NCBI GenBank assembly: GCA_022615275.1
Contig: JAKEHA010000182.1
Coordinates: 1-12,320, forward strand
Origin: Candidatus Latescibacterota bacterium
GTDB lineage: Bacteria > Krumholzibacteriota > Krumholzibacteriia > WVZY01 > JAKEHA01
Direction of reading: 5' to 3'
Length of the DNA stretch: 12,320 nucleotides
Below are positions 6,051 to 12,320 of this stretch, one piece after another (positions within the stretch are counted from its first letter, which is position 1; each line of letters starts with the position of its first letter). Made by a program: the position numbers and the translations under genes. The notes beneath the pieces are model-generated. The model was not told the DNA's origin, made no database searches, and saw only the letters and a list, made by a program, of their open reading frames with translations.

Positions 6051-7553
6051 ATGGAGACGCGCACGGTGACATTCGGCTCGCTGGCCGACGCGGCGGGTCC
6101 CCTCGCGGTCGCTCCGCTCGACGAACCGGCGCGCGCTCTCGCGGTGCGCGGGATCGCGGTGGACACGCGCGCGCTCGAGCCGGGCGACGTTTTCGTCGCC
6201 GTGCGCGGCACCGCGAGCGACGGTCACGACTTCGTCGAGGACGCGGTCGCGCGAGGTGCGGTCGCGGTGGTGCTCGAACGCGCGCATCCGGGCGGGCGTG
6301 TTCCCGCGCTCGTGGTCACCAACTCCGCGCAGGCGCTGGCCTTGATGGCCGCGCGCTTCCACGGCGACCCCGCGCGCGACCTGTTCCTGTGCGGCGTAAC
6401 CGGGACCAACGGCAAGACGTCGACCACGTATTTGCTGCGATCGATCTTTCAATGCGCCGGGCGCCGGATGGGAATCATCGGCACGCTCGGCCACGGCGTC
6501 GAACAACTGGTGCGCGACCCGCACACGACACCCGACGCCGTCACGCTGCATTCCTGGTTCCGCGCCATGCGCGACCAGAACTGTTTCGGGGTGGTCATGG
6601 AGGTCAGTTCTCATGCGGTGCGGCAACATCGAGTATGGGGGCTAGATTTTAACGTCGGGATACTTACGAACGTAACGCATGACCACCTCGATTTTCACAA
6701 GACGATGGACGACTACAAGGCGGCGAAGGCGGAGTTCTGTTATTCGCTCGTCGCGGCGGGTCGTCACAAGCCGAACGGCACCCTGGTCTACTGGGCCGAC
6801 GACGCCAACGCGCGTGAGATCGGCGACGCCTTCCGAGGCCAGAAGATCGCGGTCGGTGCGGGGCCCGGCTGCGACTGGCGCGTGCACGAGGTCGACGTGT
6901 CGCTTTCGGGAACGCGCTTCGCGCTGGCCGTTCCGGGGGGCGAAACGCTGCGCGTGACGATGAAGCTCCTGGGCGGCTTCGTGCCCGCCAACGCCGCGGT
7001 CGCGGCCGCGGGCGCCTTCGCCGCCGGCGTATCGCTCGAGCATATTCGCGCGGGACTGAAGGCGGTGGACGGCGTCCCGGGTCGCTTCGAAGCCCTCGGG
7101 GGCGGATCCAAGCCGGTGGTCGTGGTCGACTATGCACACACGCCGGACGGCTTCGAACGCGTGCTCGCGACCTGTCTGGGCTTGCGCCCCCATCGCCTCG
7201 TCACCGTGTTCGGCTGCGGCGGCGATCGCGACAAGAGCAAGCGCCCCGTCATGGGTGCGATCGCGGCGCGCGCGAGCGACCGCGTGTTTCTCACCACCGA
7301 CAACCCGCGCAGCGAGCGCGTCGAGGATATTATCGACGATATTCGCGCCGGCATCGAGCGCGTGCACGACGTCGTGGTCGAGTTGGATCGCGCGCGCGCG
7401 ATTCGTACCGCCATCGTGCAGGCGCGCCCGGGCGACCTGGTCGCGCTGCTGGGCAAGGGACACGAGGACTACCAGATCATGGGCACCGAGAAGCAACCGT
7501 TCAGCGATCGCGAACAGGCGAAGGAGGCGCTCGCATCGTGGCCGGCGCCCTGA
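6051..7553 (+). CDS. murE: UDP-MurNAc-L-Ala-D-Glu:meso-diaminopimelate ligase MurE
   Basis: A 500-residue cytoplasmic ATP-dependent Mur ligase adding the third residue of the stem peptide. The N-terminal UDP-binding domain contains GIAVDTRALEPGDVFVAVRG. The P-loop is GVTGTNGKTS (residues 115-124). THDHLDFH and the YKAAK helix with the conserved, normally carbamoylated lysine (K226) follow. The C-terminal domain holds DYAHTPDGF and DNPR (417-420); DNPR is the known marker for meso-DAP rather than lysine, so a DAP-type wall is inferred. I chose ATG 6051 because of GGAGGA at 6041-6046; ATG 6030, overlapping the ftsI stop as ATGA, would add seven residues and cannot be ruled out. The 3' end overlaps murF by 16 nt. 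Codons at 6606-6695 are unusually A/T-ending for this genome. Confidence 0.96.
   Translation: METRTVTFGSLADAAGPLAVAPLDEPARALAVRGIAVDTRALEPGDVFVAVRGTASDGHDFVEDAVARGAVAVVLERAHPGGRVPALVVTNSAQALALMAARFHGDPARDLFLCGVTGTNGKTSTTYLLRSIFQCAGRRMGIIGTLGHGVEQLVRDPHTTPDAVTLHSWFRAMRDQNCFGVVMEVSSHAVRQHRVWGLDFNVGILTNVTHDHLDFHKTMDDYKAAKAEFCYSLVAAGRHKPNGTLVYWADDANAREIGDAFRGQKIAVGAGPGCDWRVHEVDVSLSGTRFALAVPGGETLRVTMKLLGGFVPANAAVAAAGAFAAGVSLEHIRAGLKAVDGVPGRFEALGGGSKPVVVVDYAHTPDGFERVLATCLGLRPHRLVTVFGCGGDRDKSKRPVMGAIAARASDRVFLTTDNPRSERVEDIIDDIRAGIERVHDVVVELDRARAIRTAIVQARPGDLVALLGKGHEDYQIMGTEKQPFSDREQAKEALASWPAP
7521..7527 (+). promoter_or_regulatory. Ribosome binding site that decides the murF start
   Basis: AAGGAGG inside the end of murE lies 10 nt before GTG 7538. 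The in-frame ATG at 7556 has no such site, so the GTG is preferred. Confidence 0.6.
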
Positions 7554-8956
7554 CCATGCGCAGCAGTCTTCGAACGTTGGAATGGGTTCGCGACGCGTTG
7601 GAAGCGGCCGGCGAGCTGGTGCGCGCGCACCTGCCGGCGGACGCGGTCTGGCTGGGTGCCGTCGTCGACCATCGCGCGGAATGCGCGGGGCGTCTGTTCT
7701 TCGCCCTGAAAGGCGAGCGCGTCGACGGACACGCCTTCGCGCGCGAGGCCCATGTGGCGGGCAGCCCCGCCGTCGTCGTTTCCGACCCGTCCGTCGCCGA
7801 CTCGCTCACGACGGATGGTGTCCCATGTCTGCTCGTAGGCGATACGCGCCGTGCGCTCTTCGAGCTCGCGCGCGCGTATCGCCGCCACCTCGGTGCGCGC
7901 GTGGTCGCCATCACCGGAAGCGGGGGCAAGACCACGACCAAGGAGCTCGCGCGCTCTGTGTTACGCACGCAATATCGCGTACATGCCAACGTCGGCAATC
8001 TGAACAGCCTGGTGGGCGTGCCGCTCACCGTACTGGACGCGGACGAACGCTGCGAATACCTGGTGTGCGAAGTCGGCACCAACCACCGGGGCGAGATCGA
8101 CGCGCTGGGTGGTCTGCTGATACCCGATGTCGCCGTCATCACGAACATCGGCGATGCGCACGTGGGCTACTTCGGGTCCCGCGCCGCCATCGCCGAGGAA
8201 AAAGGGTCGCTCTTGCGGCACCTCTTCCGCGGCGGCGCCGCGGTGCTTCCGCGCGACGACGAGTCCTTCGAGAAGCTGGACGCCAAAGCGCAGGGAAGAG
8301 TGTTCAGCTTCGGCCGCTCGCCGGCGGCCGATTTCAGGCTGGGGAACGTCGCGTTCTCCAAGGGGCTCCTCCGTTTCACCGTAAACGGGGAGCCCTTGAG
8401 CCTCTCGGCCGTGGGCGACTACTACGCCATGAACGCGTGCGCGGCATTCGCCGTGGGCGATATCTGCGGCGTCGACGCGAAACGCATGCGCGAGGCGCTG
8501 GAGTCCGTGCGGCCCACGCCGGGTCGGGGACGTATCCACGTGGCGGCGGGTGTGACCGTCATCGACGAGTCGTACAACGCAAGCCCGGCCAGCATGAAAC
8601 AATCGCTTGAGATGCTGGCGGCGTTGCCGGCCGCGCGCCGTCTGGCCGTGCTGGGCGACATGAAAGAGCTGGGCGCGGAGACGGACGCGCTCCACGCGAG
8701 TGTCGGCGACGCGGCCGCCTCGCTCTCGATCGACAAGGTGTACTGGATGGGCGAACAAGGCGCCGTCGTGGCCGCGGCCGCGCGCGCGCGTCGTCCCGAT
8801 TTCGCGTTCGAGTCGCACGGCGAGGTGGCCGCATTGACGGCGGCGGTCGCGCGCGAGACTCGCGACGGCGACGCCGTGCTGGTCAAAGGATCGCGCGCGA
8901 TGAAACTCGATGAATTCATGGCCGGACTGGTGGAAGCGCTCGCGCGACGCGCGTAG
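7538..8956 (+). CDS. murF: UDP-MurNAc-tripeptide:D-alanyl-D-alanine ligase MurF
   Basis: A 472-residue Mur ligase that completes the UDP-MurNAc pentapeptide by adding D-Ala-D-Ala, with ATP, in the cytoplasm. The N-terminal domain has GRLFFALKGERVDGHAF. The P-loop is ITGSGGKTTT (residues 125-134). GTNHRGEID, VITNIGDAHVGYFGS and the conserved lysine K222 in EEKGSL follow. The C-terminal domain shows DESYNASPASMK, AVLGDMKELG and VLVKGSRAMK, all MurF signatures. The start is GTG 7538, placed inside the last codons of murE in another frame; this 16-nt overlap implies coupled translation. The alternative ATG at 7556 would remove six residues. A 27-nt gap separates it from mraY. Confidence 0.96.
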   Translation: MAGALTMRSSLRTLEWVRDALEAAGELVRAHLPADAVWLGAVVDHRAECAGRLFFALKGERVDGHAFAREAHVAGSPAVVVSDPSVADSLTTDGVPCLLVGDTRRALFELARAYRRHLGARVVAITGSGGKTTTKELARSVLRTQYRVHANVGNLNSLVGVPLTVLDADERCEYLVCEVGTNHRGEIDALGGLLIPDVAVITNIGDAHVGYFGSRAAIAEEKGSLLRHLFRGGAAVLPRDDESFEKLDAKAQGRVFSFGRSPAADFRLGNVAFSKGLLRFTVNGEPLSLSAVGDYYAMNACAAFAVGDICGVDAKRMREALESVRPTPGRGRIHVAAGVTVIDESYNASPASMKQSLEMLAALPAARRLAVLGDMKELGAETDALHASVGDAAASLSIDKVYWMGEQGAVVAAAARARRPDFAFESHGEVAALTAAVARETRDGDAVLVKGSRAMKLDEFMAGLVEALARRA

Positions 8957-8968
8957 CGAAACCGGAGC

Positions 8969-8974
8969 GGAGGA
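8969..8974 (+). promoter_or_regulatory. Ribosome binding site of mraY
   Basis: GGAGGA lies 9 nt before ATG 8984, in the 27-nt gap after murF. The gap has no promoter-like pair, so mraY depends on upstream transcription. Confidence 0.55.
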
Positions 8975-8983
8975 CCCCACCCG

Positions 8984-10069
8984 ATGCTGTACCACCTTCT
9001 GTATCCCCTGCACACCGAGATATCGGTGTTCAACGTCTTCCGGTACATCACGTTTCGGTCGGCGTACGCCATGGCGACCGCGCTCTTGATCAGCTTCGTG
9101 CTGGGGCCGGCGTTGATTCGTCTCTTGCGGCGCACGCAGATGTACCAAGTGATCCGCGAGGAAGGGCCCAAGACCCACCAGGCGAAGGCGGGCACGCCCA
9201 CCATGGGCGGCCTGCTGATCCTGTCGTCGATCATCGTCCCGTCGTTGCTGTGGTGCAACCTCGCCAACCGCTACGTGCAGATCGCGCTCCTTACCACCCT
9301 GTGGACGGGTGCCATCGGTTTCATCGACGACTACCTGCGCGTGGTCAGGCGGCGCCCCAAGGGACTGGTGGGGCGCTACAAGCTGATCGGCCAGATGTCC
9401 CTGGGGCTGGCGCTCGGGGCGTTCCTTTACTTCAGCCCGATTGCCAAGGACGCGGGCACGCTGACCAGCATTCCCTTCGCGAAGGGTCTGTTTATCAACT
9501 TCGGCTTCTTCTTCATCTTATTGGTGGCGTTGGTGGTGACGGGGGCGAGCAATGCCGTCAACCTGGCCGACGGCATCGACGGACTGGCCATCGGGCTATG
9601 CGCATTCTGTTTTCTCGCCTTCGCGGGTTTGTCCTATGTGAGCGGACACCGCGTGTTCTCGGACTACTTGAACATCATGTACCTGGAGGGAAGCGGCGAG
9701 CTGGCCGTGTATTGCATGGCGGTGGTGGGAGCGTCGCTGGGATTCCTCTGGTACAACGCGCACCCCGCGCAAGTGTTCATGGGCGACACCGGCTCGCTGG
9801 CGCTCGGGGGCTCGCTGGGCGTGGTGGCGGTACTGCTCAAGCGCGAGCTCTTGCTGGTGATCATCGGCGGCGTGTTCGTGGCCGAAGCGTTGAGCGTCAT
9901 GATCCAGGTGACGTCCTTCAAGCTGACGCGCCGGCGCATCTTCAAAATGTCGCCGCTGCACCATCATTTCGAGTTGTCGGGGTGGCACGAGAACAAGGTC
10001 GTGGTGCGCTTCTGGATCGTGGGCGCGCTGCTGGTGCTCCTGAGTTTGAGCACGCTCAAACTGCAATAG
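8984..10069 (+). CDS. mraY: Phospho-N-acetylmuramoyl-pentapeptide-transferase MraY
   Basis: A 361-residue polytopic inner-membrane enzyme (about ten hydrophobic segments) that transfers phospho-MurNAc-pentapeptide from UDP to undecaprenyl phosphate, making lipid I. Family signatures are all present: GPKTHQAKAGTPTMGG after the first helix, the Mg-binding aspartate pair D115-D116 in FIDDYL, NLADGIDGL (residues 193-201), the catalytic-site aspartate D268 in FMGDTGSLALGG, and the three histidines H326-H328 in PLHHHFE followed by GWHENKVV. The residue after FIDDYL is Arg119, where Lys is more usual. Length is that of typical MraY (about 360). GGAGGA lies upstream of the ATG. Nine bases separate it from murD, with AGGA of the murD ribosome site overlapping its TAG. 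Confidence 0.97.
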   Translation: MLYHLLYPLHTEISVFNVFRYITFRSAYAMATALLISFVLGPALIRLLRRTQMYQVIREEGPKTHQAKAGTPTMGGLLILSSIIVPSLLWCNLANRYVQIALLTTLWTGAIGFIDDYLRVVRRRPKGLVGRYKLIGQMSLGLALGAFLYFSPIAKDAGTLTSIPFAKGLFINFGFFFILLVALVVTGASNAVNLADGIDGLAIGLCAFCFLAFAGLSYVSGHRVFSDYLNIMYLEGSGELAVYCMAVVGASLGFLWYNAHPAQVFMGDTGSLALGGSLGVVAVLLKRELLLVIIGGVFVAEALSVMIQVTSFKLTRRRIFKMSPLHHHFELSGWHENKVVVRFWIVGALLVLLSLSTLKLQ

Positions 10070-10078
10070 GAACGACGC

Positions 10079-11434
10079 ATGGCCGGATTCTCGGGATACT
10101 CGCGCTTCTTCGTGCTGGGCATGGCGCGCAGCGGGCTGGCGATAAGTCTCCTGCTCGCGCGCGACGGCAAGCGCGTAGCCGTTTTCGACGACGACGCGGC
10201 CGTCCTGGACGGGTTCCGCGCCAGCGACGCGGCGCGGTCATCTCCGGCCATCGAAGTCGTCTCGAAAGAGCGCGCGGTCGCGGTCGCCTCGTCCAGCGAC
10301 TGCGTGGTCGTGAGCCCAGGGGTACCGTCCGAGCACGCGGTGCTCGCGGCCGCACGCGAGTCGCGCGTACCCGTGATGGGCGAGATCGAAGCCGCGTATC
10401 GCTACACACGCGCGCGCATCGTGGGTGTCACCGGGACCAACGGCAAGTCCACGACCGTGGGCGTGATCGGAGATCTCTTGAAGGCGGGCGGCGTCGACGC
10501 CGTGGTGGCCGGGAACGTCGGGACCCCGCTCGCGGATGTGCTGCGCGAGCGAGATCCCGACACGCTGGTGCTCGAGCTATCCAGCTTTCAGCTCGATACC
10601 ATCGACCGGTTCCGCGTCGACGTCGCCGTGCTCCTGAACATCACACCGGATCACCTGGATCGCTACCATCATTCCTTTGACGAGTACGCGGCGTCGAAGG
10701 CGCGCATCTTGAATCGCGCGGGGGCCGAGACGTACTACGTGTACAACGCCGAGGATGCCGTAGCGGAGGGTCTGGCGGCGCGGCACCCGGGGCCCGCGGT
10801 GCCGTTCAGCTCGCAACGCGTCCTCGACACCGGCGTGTACTTCGACGGGGAAGCAATCGTGCGCGTGTGGAAAGGAAAGCGCGACGCCGTGATCAAGCGC
10901 GGCGAGTTCACGCCCGTCGGTGTGCACAACCTGGAGAACGCGCTTGCGTCGGTGGGTGCGGTGATCCCGTTCGAGATCTCGCTGGAAGCGATGCGCAAGG
11001 CGTTGCGCGGGTACCGCCCGCTCCCGCACCGGATGGAGCTGGTGCGCGTGGTCGACGGAGTGGCCTACATCAACGATTCCAAGGCGACCAACGTCGACGC
11101 CACCGCGAAGAGCCTGGCTAGCATCGAGGGCCCCGTGGTCTTGATCCTGGGCGGACGCGACAAGGAGGGCGATTTCGCCGCCCTTCTGCCGCACCTGAAG
11201 ACGACGCGGCGCGTGGTGTTGATCGGCGAAGCGCGCCCGGTCATCGCGCGCGCGTTGTCGGGTCGGGTCGAGATGACGGAAGCCGCCGACATGGCCACCG
11301 CGGTGCGCACGGCGCGCGCGTCGGCGCAGCCGGGCGACACCGTGCTGCTCGCGCCCGCGTGCGCGAGCTTCGACATGTTCAAAAACTACCGGGAGCGCGG
11401 CGAAGTGTTCCGCGCGAGCGTCAACGCACTGTAG
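10079..11434 (+). CDS. murD: UDP-MurNAc-L-alanine:D-glutamate ligase MurD
   Basis: A 451-residue cytoplasmic Mur ligase adding D-Glu to UDP-MurNAc-L-Ala with ATP. The N-terminal Rossmann-like UDP-binding domain begins FFVLGMARSGLA and contains VVVSPGVP. The P-loop is GVTGTNGKSTT (residues 116-126). ELSSFQLD, NITPDHLDRY and the conserved, normally carbamoylated lysine K207 in YAASK follow. The C-terminal domain has HNLENALAS, LPHRMELV, INDSKATN and LAPACASFDMFKNYRERG, a full MurD set. ATG 10079 has AGGA (10068-10071) 7 nt upstream, overlapping the mraY stop. A 12-nt gap leads to ftsW. No missing residue or frameshift was seen. Confidence 0.97.
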   Translation: MAGFSGYSRFFVLGMARSGLAISLLLARDGKRVAVFDDDAAVLDGFRASDAARSSPAIEVVSKERAVAVASSSDCVVVSPGVPSEHAVLAAARESRVPVMGEIEAAYRYTRARIVGVTGTNGKSTTVGVIGDLLKAGGVDAVVAGNVGTPLADVLRERDPDTLVLELSSFQLDTIDRFRVDVAVLLNITPDHLDRYHHSFDEYAASKARILNRAGAETYYVYNAEDAVAEGLAARHPGPAVPFSSQRVLDTGVYFDGEAIVRVWKGKRDAVIKRGEFTPVGVHNLENALASVGAVIPFEISLEAMRKALRGYRPLPHRMELVRVVDGVAYINDSKATNVDATAKSLASIEGPVVLILGGRDKEGDFAALLPHLKTTRRVVLIGEARPVIARALSGRVEMTEAADMATAVRTARASAQPGDTVLLAPACASFDMFKNYRERGEVFRASVNAL

Positions 11435-11443
11435 GAAGAGGAG
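11434..11443 (+). promoter_or_regulatory. Ribosome binding site of ftsW
   Basis: The purine run GGAAGAGGAG starts at the last base of the murD stop codon and ends 3 nt before ATG 11447. It supports this ATG as the ftsW start and shows there is no room for a separate promoter. Confidence 0.55.
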
Positions 11444-11446
11444 CGC

Positions 11447-12320
11447 ATGGAGTCCACCACCCGCACCACCGCCGCCGCCGCCAACGGTCCGGACATCCTG
11501 CGCCTGGGGATGGACCCCCGGCTGCTGGTGGTGACGCTGTTCCTGATGGCGCTGGGTGTCAGCCTGGTGCTTTCTTCGAGCTCGTTCTTCGCGGGTGGAA
11601 AGTTCGGCGATCACTTCGCGCTCATGCGCAATCACGCCGCTCGCTGCGTCGTGGCGCTGGTGGTCATGTTCTTGGCGTCGCGTGTCGACTATCGTGTGTA
11701 TCGGCGGGCGGCGCCCATGCTGCTGCTGGTGGGCGTGCTGCTGATGGTGGGCGTGTTCGTGTTCGGCGTGACCATTCGCGACACGCGCCGCTGGTATCTC
11801 TTGCCCCTCATTCACACCACGCTGCAGCCCTCGGAGATCGCGCGCACCGCGCTCGTGTTCTTCCTGGCCTACTGGGCCACGCGCACCGGGCGCGACTTTC
11901 GCTCGTTCCGGCGCGGCTTCGTGCCCGCGGCCACGGCCGTCGCGGTCGTGGCCGGCGTCATCGCCATGATGCCCAACTTCGGGACGGCCACGGCGACCGT
12001 GATCATCTCGCTGGTCATGATGTTCGTGGCAGGCGCGCGCATCGCGCACATGGCCGCCTTCGTGGGAATCGGCGCCGCGCTGGCGGCCGTCCAGGTGGCG
12101 CGCCACGACTACGTGCGCGAGCGCATCTTCACGTTCCTGGGTTTGGGCGGGGACGCGTCGACGGGCCTGAATTGGCAGGTGCAGCAGTCGCTGATCGCGC
12201 TCGGGTCGGGCGGGTTGTTCGGGGTGGGCTTCGGCGACAGCGAGCAGAAGCTCAACTGGCTTCCCGACGCGTACACCGACTTCATCTTCTCGATCGTGGG
12301 CGAAGAGGGCGGACTGATCC
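11447..12320 (+). CDS. ftsW: Septal peptidoglycan polymerase FtsW (SEDS family), 5' part
   Basis: The frame runs without a stop from ATG 11447 to the window end: 291 codons, about three quarters of a typical FtsW. It encodes a polytopic SEDS glycosyltransferase that polymerises lipid II at the septum with FtsI. A cytoplasmic N-terminus rich in Thr/Ala leads to the first helix (about residues 25-46). Family marks are RRWYLLP, LQPSEIAR (residues 126-133), MPNFGTATATV, QQSLIALGSGGLFGVGFG, QKLNWLPDAYTDFIFSIVGEEGG. D278 in TDFIF is the position known as the essential aspartate of SEDS enzymes. Position 133 is Arg, where Lys is common. Position after murD favours FtsW over RodA. The C-terminal helices lie outside the window. 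Confidence 0.94.
   Translation, partial: MESTTRTTAAAANGPDILRLGMDPRLLVVTLFLMALGVSLVLSSSSFFAGGKFGDHFALMRNHAARCVVALVVMFLASRVDYRVYRRAAPMLLLVGVLLMVGVFVFGVTIRDTRRWYLLPLIHTTLQPSEIARTALVFFLAYWATRTGRDFRSFRRGFVPAATAVAVVAGVIAMMPNFGTATATVIISLVMMFVAGARIAHMAAFVGIGAALAAVQVARHDYVRERIFTFLGLGGDASTGLNWQVQQSLIALGSGGLFGVGFGDSEQKLNWLPDAYTDFIFSIVGEEGGLI

Noticed and set aside
7132..8610. 492-codon plus-strand open frame across murE and murF
   Set aside because: It is a second-frame shadow of two certain genes, made almost entirely of Arg, Ala and Ser-type residues.
10577..12106. 509-codon open frame on the minus strand across murD and ftsW
   Set aside because: It lies antisense to two genes with full family signatures, and its translation is rich in His, Arg and Ala with no domain, as expected for antisense frames in GC-rich coding DNA.
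1..12320. Mobile elements, CRISPR arrays, tRNA or rRNA genes, riboswitches
   Set aside because: The window is almost fully occupied by intact housekeeping genes; no transposase, repeat-spacer pattern or RNA gene signature was seen in the short gaps.

Overview
The window is the front part of a division and cell wall (dcw) cluster from a high-GC bacterium, preceded by the end of an unrelated envelope-glycan gene pair. All genes are on the + strand. Most codons end in G or C. The MurE-type ligase carries the DNPR motif of meso-diaminopimelate-adding enzymes, so a diderm (Gram-negative type) wall is likely. The division transpeptidase has a C-terminal PASTA domain, which does not fit the classical E. 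coli FtsI but is seen in several other phyla. I cannot name the phylum from sequence alone. A soil or metagenome lineage such as a candidate phylum or a deltaproteobacterium-like group is only a guess.

Layout: 1-1085 is the 3' part of a polytopic GT-C type glycosyltransferase. 1082-1891 is a class I SAM methyltransferase overlapping it by GTGA. 1892-2069 is the only substantial intergenic stretch. It is AT-richer than its surroundings and holds a good sigma70-type promoter (TTGACC-N18-TAGAAT) plus short repeats that could be MraZ operator elements. From 2070 to the window end the order is mraZ, rsmH, ftsL, ftsI, murE, murF, mraY, murD, ftsW (cut by the window edge). This is the same order as in E. 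coli. Genes are joined by ATGA overlaps (rsmH/ftsL/ftsI and perhaps murE), by a 16-nt overlap (murE/murF), or by gaps of 9-69 nt, so one transcript with translational coupling is likely.

How the genes work together: MurD, MurE and MurF add D-Glu, meso-DAP and D-Ala-D-Ala to the UDP-MurNAc peptide in the cytoplasm. MraY transfers the product to undecaprenyl phosphate to make lipid I. FtsW polymerises lipid II and FtsI crosslinks the strands at the septum, with FtsL as bitopic activator or scaffold. MraZ is the autoregulator of the cluster and RsmH methylates 16S rRNA. MurG, MurC, FtsQ, FtsA and FtsZ would be expected beyond the right edge.

I found no mobile element, CRISPR array, RNA gene or novel defence-like system. 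The window is essentially a well-conserved housekeeping locus. The points worth a second look are the mraZ control region, the PASTA domain and charged tail of FtsI, and a local patch of A/T-ending codons in murE.
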